From Bretschneidera sinensis (Eukaryota; Streptophyta; Magnoliopsida; Brassicales; Akaniaceae), in the NCBI GenBank assembly GCA_023935145.1, contig CM043702.1, forward strand, positions 63,245,001-63,309,000: DNA of 64,000 nt, in the 5' to 3' direction. The notes under the pieces are model-generated. The model was not told the DNA's origin. It made no database searches and saw nothing but the letters and a program-made list of their open reading frames with translations. Shown piece by piece: positions 34,958-46,930 of this stretch. Position numbers and translations under genes: made by a program. Each line of letters starts with the position of its first letter. Position 1 is the first letter of the stretch.

Positions 34958-37900
34958 TCAACCGACTCCAATCCTAAGAAGTCAAAGGCAATGATTGAAC
35001 TTACTTAGAGGTAAAACTTTAGTACCTAAATCTACAGGATTTTATTCCATTGCGACTTTGTCCACATGAATGCATCCTTCTGTAACATTTTCTCGAATGA
35101 AATGATACCGAACATCCATATGCTTAGTCTTCTCATGGAACATCAGGTTCCTACACAAGTGCCACACACTTTGGCTATCCGAGGACACCACCCCCTGCTC
35201 TTTTAGGACCTTCTATTCTTCCAACAACCTTTTGCACCACATAGCCTCCTTTATGGCTTCCGTTGCCGCTATGTACTCAGCCTCGATTGTTGAGAGTGCT
35301 ACCACTGGCTGTAATTGAGCCTTCAAATACCTTAGTAACCACTTCATCCCAAGCCAAAGCTCCTTTTCGAGATTACTCACAAATCTGCTGAGAACACTAA
35401 TTGCCTGAGAAATGTCGGGTCTAGTGCTTACCATCATGAACATGACTGATCCAACCGCACTAGAACGAGGGACCTTTTGCACTTCCTTCTTCTCCTCATT
35501 TGTTCCAGGACATTGTTCATTGGAGAACTTGAAATGACCAGCAAGGGGAATCTTCACTGGTTTACCATCTTCCATAAAAACTTGTACAACACCTTTTTAT
35601 GTTGGAAGACTGAGAAAACTTCAACCCGTTTCTCTCCCATTCCCGAATTCTTCTCATCCCAAGGATCTTTTGTGCAAGGCAAAGATCCTTCCTCTCGAAC
35701 TCCTCATTGAGTTGAGATGTCAACCTTTCTATCCTCTCCCTGGTTCCCAACCAGCAGCATGTCATCAGCATAGATGAGGATACTCACCCTTTCCTCCACC
35801 TTGTGTCCAGGTGAGAAAGTTTCTGTGAAATCTATGCCGTCTCTTTGCGTGAACCACTTCGCCACCAGCCTAGCTTTGTTCCAGACTTCCTCCCCTGGAG
35901 GGTTCCCTTCTTTGATCTTGTAAGTCCACTTACAATCCATAACTTTCTGTTTTCTTGGAATGTGCACCAATTCCCAAGAGTTGTTCTTCCTCAAAGAATC
36001 CATTTCTTCCTCCATAGCTAGCTGCCACTTTGATGAATCCTTACATTCCATGGCATCTATGTAAGTTTTTGGTTCACTTATCCCTCATTTTGTCCAAGGA
36101 GCTGCTGAATTCGTAGCTGCAAAACTATATCTCAAGGTAGGTCTGACCATCCTTCTTTCCCAGTCCCTTGTGAGCTGATAGTCATTCTGACTTGCTGCAT
36201 CATCCCCTTCTAGTTCAGCCTCCTCTCGAGTGTCCTAAGCTTGGCCTTCATCAATGGGCTCTACTGGTCCGAACCCTCTTGCCTTCCTTGCTTTACCTGA
36301 ACTGAATTTTCCTTGATGCTATGCTCCACAAATACTGAACTGGTTTCCTCACTATCCCCTACAGGATTAGTTTTTTCCAACTAGGAAAATAAATGCTCAT
36401 TAAAAATGACATCCCTACTTATTATGAGTTTTGTTCTTTTTTGTTCTAAGGACCACAACCTATACCCCTTAGTCCCTTCCCCATATCCTAAAAACACACA
36501 TTTTCTAGACATTGGGCTAAGTTTATCATCCTTTTGATGTGCAAACGCAACACACCCAAAAGTCCTAAGGTTGTTCAACTCAGGGGGTTTTCCACTCCAC
36601 ATCTCCTCAGGAGTCTTAAGGGCCACAGCCCTAGAGGGTGATCTATTAACCAAATACGCAACAGTAGACATTGTTTTCACCCAAAAACATTTAGGTAATC
36701 CAGATCCTATTAACATGCACCTAACCTTTTCCCTAAAGGTCTTATTCATCTTCTCAGCAACTCCACTTTGCTGAGGGGTTTTCACAACCATTCTATGTCT
36801 TAGAATCCCATTTAACTCACAGAATTGATCAAGTTCCTTGTTAAAAAATTCTAAGCCATTATCGATTCTTAACACCTTAACTACCTTGCCCGTTTGAGTC
36901 TCCATCAGCTTTTTGCACCCCACAAATTCATTCAAAGCATATGATTTACTTTTAAGCAAATAAACCCAAACCTTTCTCGAATAATCATCAATTAAAGACA
37001 GAAAGTAAAGATTACCTCCCTGTGTTGGTGTTCTTGTTGGTCCCCAAAGATCTGCATGAATGTAGTCAAGAATGCCCTTAGACTTGTGCACTCTAGTGTT
37101 GAAGCTGACCCGATGTTGCTTCCAAAGAACACCACTCTTGCAGAAATCGAGTCTTTTTATCTCGTCACTATCAAGTAAACTGTTCTTGCAGGCCCTTTTC
37201 GCTCATGTGTCCAAAGCGATTGTTCCAAAGGGCTGCCTTATCCATCTCAGCCATCAAGGTTGTTGTTTGACCCTTGATCTCCGTGTCTTCGATCATCTCA
37301 TAGAGACCATCCTTCATTACTGCTTTGATCACTATCAAAGATCCCTTTGTTACCTTGATCTTTCCTCCCTCTGCCTTGTATGTGTACCCCATGGAATCTA
37401 GCTACCCCAATGAGATCAAATTTCTTCTCAACTCTGGAAAATTTCTCACATTCCTCAACAGCCTTATTATTTCATCAAACATCCTCAATTGGATGTCTCC
37501 CGTGCCCCTCACTTGGCAAGAAGTATCATTGCCTAGGAAAACCTTTCCATCATTGGTTTCTTGGAAATTCTTGAACCAATCTCGGTGAGGACACATATGA
37601 TAGGTGCACCCGGTATCCAAGATCAATCTCTCGCTGCCTTCTCGCCCCATGCTCATATTTGAGCACACAACAAGAACATCATCATCTTGTTGTTCTCTCT
37701 TGGAAATCGAAGCCTCTCCATTCTTGGTATGGCTTCCTCCCTCATCCCTCATCATTTTCTTACAATCTTTCTTGAAATGACCCTCCTTATGACAGTAGAA
37801 GCATCTCCTTCCTCCAAATCTCGATTTAGAGTGCACTCTCCCAAGGCTTTCTCCTCTACCTTGTGGTTTGTCCCGGTAGTAGCCATGTATGTTTCTGCCA

Positions 37901-38517
37901 TACCAAGTTGCTGGCCTTCCTCTAACAAACAGCCCTTCTCCAATTGACGCTTCCCTCATCTTGGCTTTGAAATCATGAGCCCTTATAGCATTTATCACAA
38001 TTTCCTTGGTTAGTGTATCTCTTCCATATTCAATAGCATTAATCAAGCTTTCAAAACAATTAGGAAGAGAATTCAACAAAATAACAGCCAATTGTTCATC
38101 CAGGAATTTTATACTACAACTAGCCAAATCCTGAACTAGTTTATTAAACACATCAAGATTATCTTGCAACTCTTTATTAGGATCCATTTTAAAAGAAACG
38201 ATTCGTTTCAGAAGATATATCTTATTAAGGAAAGTCTTGGTAAGAAATAACTCATTTAGTTTCTTCCAAATGGCAGCTGGATCTTCCATGTCTACACATT
38301 CCCTTATGACACTATCCGACATGTGCAGAAAGATGGTGTTGTATGCCATCTTCTTCATCTCATTTCGCTAGACCTCTGTGATACTTGCTGGAAAAGCATC
38401 ATCTTCTCCAATAACCAAGTCCACCTTTTGTTGCATAAGAACAACCTTGATTTTCCGCTTCTAAAGGGCAAAGTCTCTCTTTCCATCAAACTTCTTAACA
38501 ATGAAGTTCGAACCCAT
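34958..38517 (-). pseudogene. Copia 2 gag-pol polyprotein, same RT-core deletion
   Basis: The start by homology is the ATG at 38517 on the minus strand. Gag has an early TAG (Trp to stop) and a frameshift near 38360. The knuckle CFYC-x4-H-x4-C is intact (about 37780). Protease reads LILDTGCTYHM. Integrase (36381-37091) has ADLWGP, DDYSRKVWVYLL, RIDNGLEF and SGVAEKMNKT, mostly open. RT (35704-36051) runs from CKWTYKIKEG to TETFSP and then directly to HKVEERVSILIYADDMLL, the same jump as in copia 1. RNase H passes from WLLRYLK straight to AQLQPVVALST, losing about 50 residues that copia 1 keeps. It ends at the TGA at 34960-34958. It cannot encode a working RT. Confidence 0.92.
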
Positions 38518-38576
38518 CTTGCAGAGAAAATCCCAGATTTATGTAGCACCCAGAATTATTTTCCAACTTCTAAACT

Positions 38577-38765
38577 TCAAGAACACGATCAAAGATTATT
38601 CTCAATACTGTTGTTGAATCACACTCAAGAACACGATTAGATCTTGATCTCTACTCTGTTCTTGAATCACCTCAAGAACACAATCAGATATTGATCTCTA
38701 CTCCATTCTTGAATCACCTCAAGAACACAATCAGACATTGATCTCTTCTCCGTTCTTGAATCACC
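38577..38765 (-). repeat. 47-48-bp leader repeat, 4 copies (copia 2)
   Basis: Four tandem units with TTCTTGAATCACC on the plus strand (GGTGATTCAAGAA in element sense), between gag and PBS. Copia 1 has two units. Confidence 0.92.
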
Positions 38766-38817
38766 CAAGAAGTCACCTTCGATTCTTGTCGCCTTGCTCC
38801 GATACCCAGCTGTACAA

Positions 38818-38902
38818 GCTCTGATACCACTGTTGGTGGTATCTCTTCTAGCTCTAATACCACTGTTGGTGGTATCTCTTCTACCACTGATACCACTATT
38901 GG
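38818..38902 (-). repeat. 33-bp repeat that multiplies the PBS and LTR edge
   Basis: Units 38818-38850 and 38851-38883 read GCTCTGATACCACTGTTGGT and onwards; a partial third copy runs into the true LTR edge at 38897. In element sense each unit holds CCAACA (LTR terminus) followed by GTGGTATCAGAGC (tRNA-iMet PBS). There are therefore three LTR-end/PBS junctions in a row, plus a fourth PBS-like GGGTATCGGAGC further in. Confidence 0.93.
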
Positions 38903-39821
38903 AAATCACTTTCAAGATGCCCAGGTGGTGATCTTCTAAACACCCAAGTCTAGAATGACTTGTAATGAACAAATACAGCAATCAAGCAAATAAAGAACAC
39001 AAGCAATTGTTATCGAGGTTCGACAATGTGCCTACATTCCCGTGAGCTCTTCCGAGCCCTCTGCACTAAATCAATGAGTTCTTACAAGTTACAGCAACAC
39101 CTCTTCAAAAAACCTCTTGTTCTTGAAGAATGAAAGAAGAGAAAAAGAAAGTGATAAGGACTTGAGTTTCCCTGGAATTTTCCCTAACAAAATTCCATTT
39201 ACAAGGCCCTTGAATCCCCAATCTGTACTACTCTCTCTCTCTAAATAACTAGTTTCTCTTTAATAAGTCTCTCTTGTGTGTTTTGTGTCTTTGCACTCTC
39301 ACACACCATGTGTTTTATTTCACACACACTCTGCACTGCACTCTTACCCTTTGAATTGCTCCTAGATGATCCTTTATATAGTGCAACCACTTCTTGAACC
39401 AATCTTGAAGACAATCCCAACCTTTAGATCTTGAGGACCAATCAATCATAGCCCTTCAACAAGTCTAAGTTATATTGTGTGTTTTGATCAAGCCTCATGC
39501 ATCAATCCAAAGTGTTGATCAGGAAGCATCAGGTGTGCCTGGCATCGCGGCTCAGAACAGGGCAGGCTGTGGCTCAAGCCAGGGCACACTACCTCCACCT
39601 TCTGGGTGCCATGGCACACCCTTCCTGAGGTGCGGTGCACACCTAGGCAGAAGACTCTTCCTTTCTAGGCGGTGAGGCGACATTTCCTAGGGAGCGGCGC
39701 ACACCTAGGGCTGAACACTTCTCCTTGTTGGGCGCTGAGGCGCACACCTCCTGTGGTGAGGTGGCAAGGCCTGATGAAGCTTCATTCTTTAACCCATTTA
39801 ATCCTTAGATAAATACCAACA
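38897..39821 (-). mobile_element. 5' LTR of copia element 2
   Basis: Plus-strand limits are TATTGGAAATCAC (mutated end) and AAATACCAACA. It matches 33953-34876 throughout, including the GC-rich U3 modules. Confidence 0.93.
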
Positions 39822-40158
39822 ATCTCTGACGGGAAATTCAATGAATCTTGAGATATGGAGACATTACACATTGGAGTTATTTGGAAGCTTCATTTTTATA
39901 TGCTAATTCACTTTACACTGAGTCAGACTTGTGATGCCTTAGCCGGCCTTTTGTAAGTAATTAGATTTTAAAATTTCTATTCATTGCAAAGATGGGTTTA
40001 TCTTTTTAAGCTTGCTCATGAATGAATATCATGGTCTTGTGTGCTACTTAAAATTTTGGATACCATGAGTGATGAACTTATCTTTATGCTCTTTATTTTT
40101 CATTTATTTTTCATTTTGTTTTGCTAAGGGACTAGAAAAATGTAAGTTTGGGGTTATT
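39822..40158 (+). other. Athila 3' non-coding region, second part, with polypurine tract
   Basis: Resumes the Athila sequence after copia 2. No reading frame. It ends GTAAGTTTGGGGTTATT (40142-40158) directly before the 3' LTR; this serves as the polypurine primer for plus-strand DNA synthesis in this family. Confidence 0.85.
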
Positions 40159-41569
40159 TGATGAGTGCCAAATATTGCATATTTTGGCCCCTTAATTTAC
40201 ATTTTTCAGCTTAGGAATTTGTTACTTTGAGTTGTTTTTCGTTGTTTTACAGGTTTACAAGCACTTGGAAAGAAGTTTCACTAAATTGCCAGAATTGCCT
40301 GTATAGATCAGTCATCTTTGCGAATTAAATTGTATTGATTCAGGAAGAACTAAGAGATAAGCAATATATGCTTTGAAAGGTCCAAATGTCTATTTTTTGG
40401 GGAACTTTAAGACTCATAAATATGATTTTTCTAGATAAAGTTATGGCAGTTTTAGTAGACAAATGTCAAGTTATGCGTGATTTCAGCGTGGCAGAAGTGG
40501 TTTTTGTGGATTTAAACTGTATTGATTTAGGAAGAACCAAGAGATGAGCCATATATGCTTGGAAAGATCCGAATGTCTATTTTATGGGGAATTTTATGGC
40601 TTATAAATATGATTTTTCTAGAGAAAGTTATGGTAGTTTTAGTAGGGATAGGTCAGGCTGGGCGGGATTTCAGTGTGGGCAAAAGTTTTGAAGGGCATGT
40701 GAAGGCTTAAATCCCACATCGAATTGGAAACACATTGCACTCATGGAGTTTCCCTATAAAAGCCCCACCTCACTGAAGCAATCGGTGTGCAATCTGGAGG
40801 ACTTCTGCTAGCATTCTGATGGATCTCGAAGGCTTTGCTACCAAGAGGGAAAGCGCCGCACGACAGCTGCGAGTGGAATCTCTCTATCCATGTATTGTTA
40901 GTTTTAATTTATTTTAAGTTTTAAAGTTTAAATGTTTAGCACTGTAATTGGAAAAATTATGTTCATAATTATGCGAGGCTAAAATCTTCATCTAAGGTTG
41001 AACATGAAGTCTTGCCATTGTTTAACATTATATTTTAAGATATGTTTGTACAATTATGATATTTTTAGTATAAATGTTCTATTTCAATTGTTTGAGTAAA
41101 CTCTTATGATTGATTTTTTAAAATTTTTAAATTGGATATTCATTGTGTTTCATCTGTCGAATACGGCAGATCATTCAAATTAGATTAGACATCCATTGTG
41201 ATTTATGAATTAAACGGATACATTGGATGGTTTTGGTTTAGTTTGGGTATTCGCTGTGATTTGTATAATGGTGGATTCATGGAATGATTTGATAGATTAT
41301 TTTTATATAGAACATGAAGATATATGCTTTACTTTGGTGGAGTAGATTCAGAAAACCTTAGTTTTTTATCAGTTGTTTTTAAATCAATTTAGTTGAGCTT
41401 ATATTTGTTTGCAAGATACAATCAAAAATTCGGAACTAGGTTAATATAGGGTTAGTTTAGATAAAAATATATTTTCACAAAGCAATTCCCTGTGGATTCG
41501 ACCTCGCCCTTGCACAACACTATATTGCAAACGACTCGTGCGCTTGTGAGTAATTTAAAACTTACAACA
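40159..41569 (+). mobile_element. Athila 3' LTR
   Basis: From TGATGAGTGCC to ACTTACAACA. It has the duplicated U3 module (starts about 40325 and 40512), the TATA box at 40755-40762 and only one TCCCACATC...ACACATT module. Its diagnostic start groups it with unit C, not with A or B. Confidence 0.95.
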
Positions 41570-41574
41570 TTGCC
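41570..41574 (+). repeat. 3' target-site duplication of Athila (TTGCC)
   Basis: Exact copy of 19747-19751. Confidence 0.93.
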
Positions 41575-44500
41575 AACTGATTAATTCATCACTAGAATGA
41601 TCTAGCTTACTATTTCAATTATCTCTATCAGATCTTACTAGAAACTCTTTCATTCACTAAGTGGTGCTCACCCTTCTATAAACTATTCATCATTATCCTT
41701 CAATTTGTCTAACTATTCTCTTATACCACATATTTGTAACTAAAGTATTACCTAAAATTATTCTCTTCTTAAATCTTTTTTCTTCTTCTTGTACTTCAAA
41801 TACAAAATTTAAGTCCTTAAATTTCTCTCTTAACTTAACACTTCAAGGGTTTCAAATATGGTACAATCCTTAAATTGTGCCTTTCTCCCAAGATGTCTCT
41901 TCACAAGTCCATTACCAACTTATCACTTTCTCTTATCATTAGTAACTTTTTCTCCAATTAGATACTATACTTAGGATCTCAATCTGTTTACTTCATAATT
42001 CAATGTTCAACTCTAGGAAGAAATAATCATATAGAATTCAACTTCTCAATCATCCACAAAATTTCTAGCATCTCTCAAGTTAAAAGCTCCACTAAATAAT
42101 TTACTATCTTTCCCCAATGCATCCCCTAGATTTAACCCAACTTTCCTACTTATTGTTTCCATCCAAACCTTATGTTATCTATCACTAACCCGGGTATGCT
42201 TATCGATAACTCTTATATAATTCATAACAATAGTAATTGTTAAGTACTTTATTTTCCAATGCATTTCCAAATTGACTAATCTTTCTTTAACAATAATAAT
42301 ACGTAGCGGACCAAATCCATAATAACGCTTGTACTATGAGAAACCAATTATTCTTATTTATAGTCAACAAAAACCATTCTATAAGTCCCCATTCTAACTT
42401 CGTCACTTAGTTGTCTTCAATAATTTACTTATTTTGTCCTTAATCGTTTTTTGCACTTTCCAATTATTTTTATCCACATAAGCTCTTCCTTTGGTGTTGA
42501 TCGTACTTCATATTTACCATTCTCTTAGAACCGTTCAAATATTTTCCATGACTTCTAGACCAAATATTGTACTCATCCCTATGTTATAGACTTTGTAACT
42601 CATGTCCAATTATTAATCCTCTTGCTTAGGAAGAGCTTTACGTTAAGGATTTCTAAGAATCTCTATTCTTTAACTTTATAATTATTAGTCCTTGTATTAA
42701 CTAATTCCCACTTTTGTTTCCTAAACAAACAATTCCACAAATTTCTAACTTTTACTCGTCCATACACATAGCATCTCAAATTGTACTTAGTCTTTTACTA
42801 AACCCTAATTCCTTCTCTTATACTTTTATTCCTTTTCCTTTAGAAATAAAACTCCACATAAAGCACCCAATAATTTCTTCACCTTTTCAAAACTCAAATA
42901 TCTTTCTCTTTTTGCAATAGGTGGGTGGTAGTATAATTTCCTTACTTCTTACTCAATCTCTAAGCATAGTTTCACCGAACTTTAATATTTGTCTTTTTAT
43001 TCCACTTTTTCTTTCTAACAAACCTTTACAGACCTGTTTTACTCTTCTTGACTTAACTACACTTCCAACTCCTTTTCTTTCTCGTTTCCCCTTCTGGTCC
43101 ATTTAAGAAATCAATCTTTTAGGAAAATCATTAAATATCTCATCTCCACACTTTATCCTTACTAAATCTTACATCTAGTCACATGATGTAGGTCTGAATC
43201 CGATCATGATTTATATTTTTCTTCATCTTCTTAGTAAAAATCTACTTTTAACCCCTTAACAGTTCTTGGAAACTTCATGATTTTTCTAAGATCTTTCCTT
43301 CACTTTACATTGAGCCCCAACACAATTTCATAACATTAATGATATCAACACTTTCTAACTATCTCCTTCGGTAGTCAATTCTTCTAACTTTATCCCCTTT
43401 TTAGTGCACAATGAACTTCATAGTTCTCAAGTTAATAACTTCCCTCTTGCAATAACTCCCTATTACGCTATTAATAATAGATGACGAGTCTTTAATATTA
43501 ACTACAAGTGAGGGTTGTAACAAAATACCTAAACTTCAATCCTTCCATCCTTTACTCACACCACAAACCCTTAATCCTGATCCATACCTACTTCTCTTTC
43601 GTCTATATTGTTATAATGACTTTATATCTCATTGAACTCTAAATCTCTTCTATTACGTCTCAAAGCATGCTCGATTAAATAGAAATCTCCTTTACTAAAT
43701 ATACCTATCATACTTTAACTAGTCACCATCCTTCTGATATTCCATCCTCATCTAAAACAAGTCATCTACCAACTTTTAGCTTTTCAAGCACTTGCAATAT
43801 TTTAGTTCATCATCACTTACTTTTTATTAGGTACCAAAAATATTCTTCAATTTAAATGTCCAAATAAAACAAAGCTCTCTAGCTTTCTCAACTAGCACCA
43901 ACCATTTAAATTCTCATTCTTTATTCTATCATTTAGATGCACCTTCTTCTTGCATCGAACTTCGATTAACACCTAAGAGTAAATCAAAATTCAGTTTACC
44001 TTTCTGCTTTACAGATTCCAATATAATAATTTCTACCTTCCAATATACTTCCTTTACTAACCTTATTAAAATCCAAACTACTACAAAACTTCACTTGGGA
44101 ATCATCAATCAAACACAAATCCATAAATTCTTAAATCAAGTGTAATACTCAACTTCTTGATTGGTCAACACAATCATTAATCTCATTGAATTACTCTATC
44201 TACTTTTTAATACTAGGAACAAAACCCAATACCAAGAATTAAATAATTTTTTCCACATATCTCAAACTCAAAACTCTCTTCTTTTTACAAAAACTGGGTA
44301 GTAACACAATTTCCTTATTTCTTACTCGATCTCGTATTGTTTAGCTCCCCGAACTTTAATATCTTTGTCTTTATTCAACTTCTATATTTCTACCAAACCT
44401 TTATACACTCGAATTAATCTTTGACATAATTATTCTTCCAACTCTTTTTCTTTTCTCGTTTCTCTTTCCGATCCATTTGAAAAGTCAAAACTTCCAGGGA

Positions 44501-45180
44501 ACCATTTAACACCTCATCTCACCCCTTTTTCCTTGCAATTTCTTAAGTCTAGCAACACAATGTACGTCAAATCCAACAATCTCCTTTAACGTATTATGAT
44601 TAATAGTCTTCAAATATAGGACTTCACATTCATATCGTACAATCTATACCATTCTTCAAAAGGTACCTTTTACTCCGATCATGATTGATACTTCCTCCAT
44701 ACTTTTAATAAAAGTTTAATCCCATCTTTTTAATTTATTTAAGATCTTCCTTTCACTTGACATTAAGTTTCAGCGCAATAACACAATGTTTAGTAATCTC
44801 ATATCCCTTTAACTATCTAATTTACCAACTATCTCTCCCAACACTATTCTTTTTTAATGACTCCGAACTTCATTGATTCTTATATTAATAACTTTCCTCT
44901 TTCAAACTATCCCCTTTACATTATTACTAACAATCATCAAGTCTTTATCATTAAATATGGGTGAGGATTAAAGCTAATTGTCTCAATCTCTAACTTCACA
45001 TTATATACTCATACCATAATCCTTCATCGCCTTGAATTCAACACCTATATCTCTTTCACCACAATTATTCTAATACTCTTTATCGTATTGAACTCTTGGT
45101 TTCCCATAATACACATTCTTAATGCCTATATTTTCACCAATCATTATCCTTTCTATTCCTAAGCAATGACTTAATCAGAT
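41575..45180. repeat. Unassigned pyrimidine-rich tract with a diverged direct repeat
   Basis: The right-hand side of the Athila target. No protein family is recognised on either strand. About 42860-43700 and about 44230-45150 align in order with many changes. Paired landmarks are AACTCAAATATC/AACTCAAAACTC, CCGAACTTTAATAT (both copies), GAACTTCAT (both), and ATTGAACTCTAAATC/ATTGAACTCTTGGTT. The offset grows from about 1.37 to 1.45 kb because of indels. It may be the decayed interior of the GTAACGACCC-type element, but I cannot show this. Confidence 0.6.
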
Positions 45181-45829
45181 CACATGGAACATTTTCTCTC
45201 TTTTATTGAGAGTGAGAGATCTTTTATTGTACACTCACATATCTCCATGCATAAGTGATCATACCCAATCACATTTAGATAGCATCCAAGTATGATAACC
45301 CATACACAAGATATCCATGGTGCCTTAACTCCAATGATCACTTGTACAACTGCAACCTAAGAATTCCTATTGATATCCAGTAAAATGTCCATTAGAAATT
45401 TCTTAATCGAGTTAGTTTGGTTTACTTGTTCTCTAACATGCACCTACATAACTTGTTTTAGTATCTCACATATTAGTGATCGTGAGATCAATCAACGTCA
45501 ACTCCTTGTGGAAACATAGTATGTACTAATCTATCTAGATTCACTAATGTTCTTCTTAGTGTTCCTATGATTAGGAAATTTAAGAATAAAGCTTAAGAAA
45601 ATGCATCGCACTAGCATGATCTCATCATGGTGCTTATTTTCATTGCTCTTATTCTATAGGTTTTATCATGTATTGCACATGTAGTGCTTTGTAATGAACA
45701 TGATAAATTCCATTCATTAATATTTATTGTCAATAATTTAATATGATCAATTTATAAGTAACATAACCATAACATCAAACACCTTTGGCTAGTAGGGCAC
45801 ACTACTATTAATCTCCCATAACATCAAAT

Positions 45830-46170
45830 GCTTTTGGCTCGTAGGTTATCCTTGCAATTCCTCTTCCAGTGCACATTCTTGCCACAATGAGAGCATTGTC
45901 CTTTATCCTTCCTTTGCTTTCAATGGTTTCTTCTTCGTCAAGACTTTCTTTTAGAGGAAGAAACTCCATCAACAAGAATAATGGGTGTTTTAACCTTATA
46001 TGAGTATACAATAAGGGATCTATCATTCCTAAGTAACAAGAGAGGATGTTCTATATGATCTACTAAGATATAATTTAGGGAATGTCTTGGCCAAGGCAGG
46101 ATGAGAATTAGAAAGGAGTCTTTAATTTCACTATAATAATTATATTCTTGAAATCTTGACACATAAAATT
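45830..46170 (-). pseudogene. Ty1/copia gag remnant with zinc knuckle
   Basis: On the minus strand, 45854-45895 encodes C-x2-C-x4-H-x4-C (CSHCGKNVHWKRNC), preceded by KDKGQ. This is the nucleocapsid knuckle of copia gag in the common GHWKRNC style. The basic SSSKRKS segment and a gag-like region lie upstream in other frames, so there are frameshifts. No linked protease is visible on the left; 45181-45830 and 46171-46930 look like non-coding or LTR-like sequence of the same element. Confidence 0.6.
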
Positions 46171-46930
46171 AATGCTAAAGGTTTGACAGTAATTTCATTC
46201 CCTAATTAGCCTAATCGAGATATTATATGATTGAAGGATTGAATTGCATTGTAACTTATAACAAAAAAGATCAAGGTTTCATAACCAAATTCACATTATT
46301 TGAGTAGTCATGATATGTTGCTAAGTGTCACCCATGATTGTAGAAGCCTTACGAATAAATTTAGTAGACAATTAATTAATTTTTATAAAAGGGATAATCA
46401 AAAAGAGCTTTGATTCAAAATAAATTAGAAATGACTTAGAAATGACTAATTAATTAAAAAGGGTTCTAATTGTGATTACATAAAAGTTATTGCCTACAAC
46501 CAGATTAGTTTGAAAGTAAAGGGTCACACACAAAAGGGACAATCTGTAATTAAAAAATAACTATAGGGGTTAGTTTGTAATTAATGGTTAGTTGTTCCTA
46601 ACCCTAACACTACAAATAGTTTATCAGTGTGCAAATTTTTACTAGTTCATTATTCTGCACACAAATTTCTCGTAAGAGATTTTAGACTCTTCTATTCCCA
46701 AAGAAAAAAAAATCGTAATTTAAGATTTACTTTATGTGGACTTTTTTAGAGATTGTATACTTTTGTGATTGTTATAGATTCAAGGATGCAAGAATTTTGG
46801 TTTAGGCATATTGGAGGATTCTGCCATGTTGTATAATTCAAGCACAACAAATTCAGGGAGTCAAGAACACAACAAATCAAATGTAATATTTCTATCCATG
46901 AATGTTCTTGATATTGTACATAAATCATAA
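46171..46930 (-). other. Probable copia LTR/leader debris, no gene
   Basis: Lies upstream (minus-strand sense) of the gag remnant. It contains no long frame. The order of motifs (AACCCTAACACTACAAATAG, then a CTCGTAAGAGATTTTAGA stretch) resembles a copia LTR read in reverse, but no terminal repeats or second LTR were found. Confidence 0.3.

Larger units (their letters stand above)
33953..39821 (-). mobile_element. Copia element 2 (Tnt1/Tork-like), inverted relative to copia 1
   Basis: LTRs at 33953-34876 (3' LTR, on the left because the element is on the minus strand) and 38897-39821 (5' LTR). It inserted into the Athila 3' non-coding region. The flanking 5-mers (ATTCT left, ATCTC right) are not a clean duplication. 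Protein and LTR sequence show the same family as copia 1, and it carries the same RT-core deletion. It has extra PBS and leader repeats and a further deletion in RNase H. Confidence 0.94.
19752..41569 (+). mobile_element. Athila-like Ty3/gypsy retrotransposon with two nested copia elements
   Basis: A nearly complete element: 5' LTR 19752-21213, PBS 21221, gag from 21482, protease-RT-RNase H-integrase up to about 32958, a long non-coding 3' region, a polypurine tract at 40142-40158 and the 3' LTR 40159-41569. Exact 5-bp TTGCC duplications flank it. Removing the copia insertions leaves about 9.9 kb, a usual size for Athila-group elements. All coding parts are broken by stops and frameshifts. 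The family copies itself through an RNA intermediate with tRNA-Asp priming; this copy cannot do so alone. Confidence 0.95.

Noticed and set aside
38667..38981. Minus-strand frame with repeated RRDTTNSGIRA text
   Set aside because: It is the translation of the 33-bp PBS repeat and LTR edge of copia 2, which is non-coding.
33948..39826. Clean 5-bp target duplication around copia 2
   Set aside because: The flanking 5-mers are ATTCT and ATCTC, too different to claim; boundaries rest on LTR homology instead.
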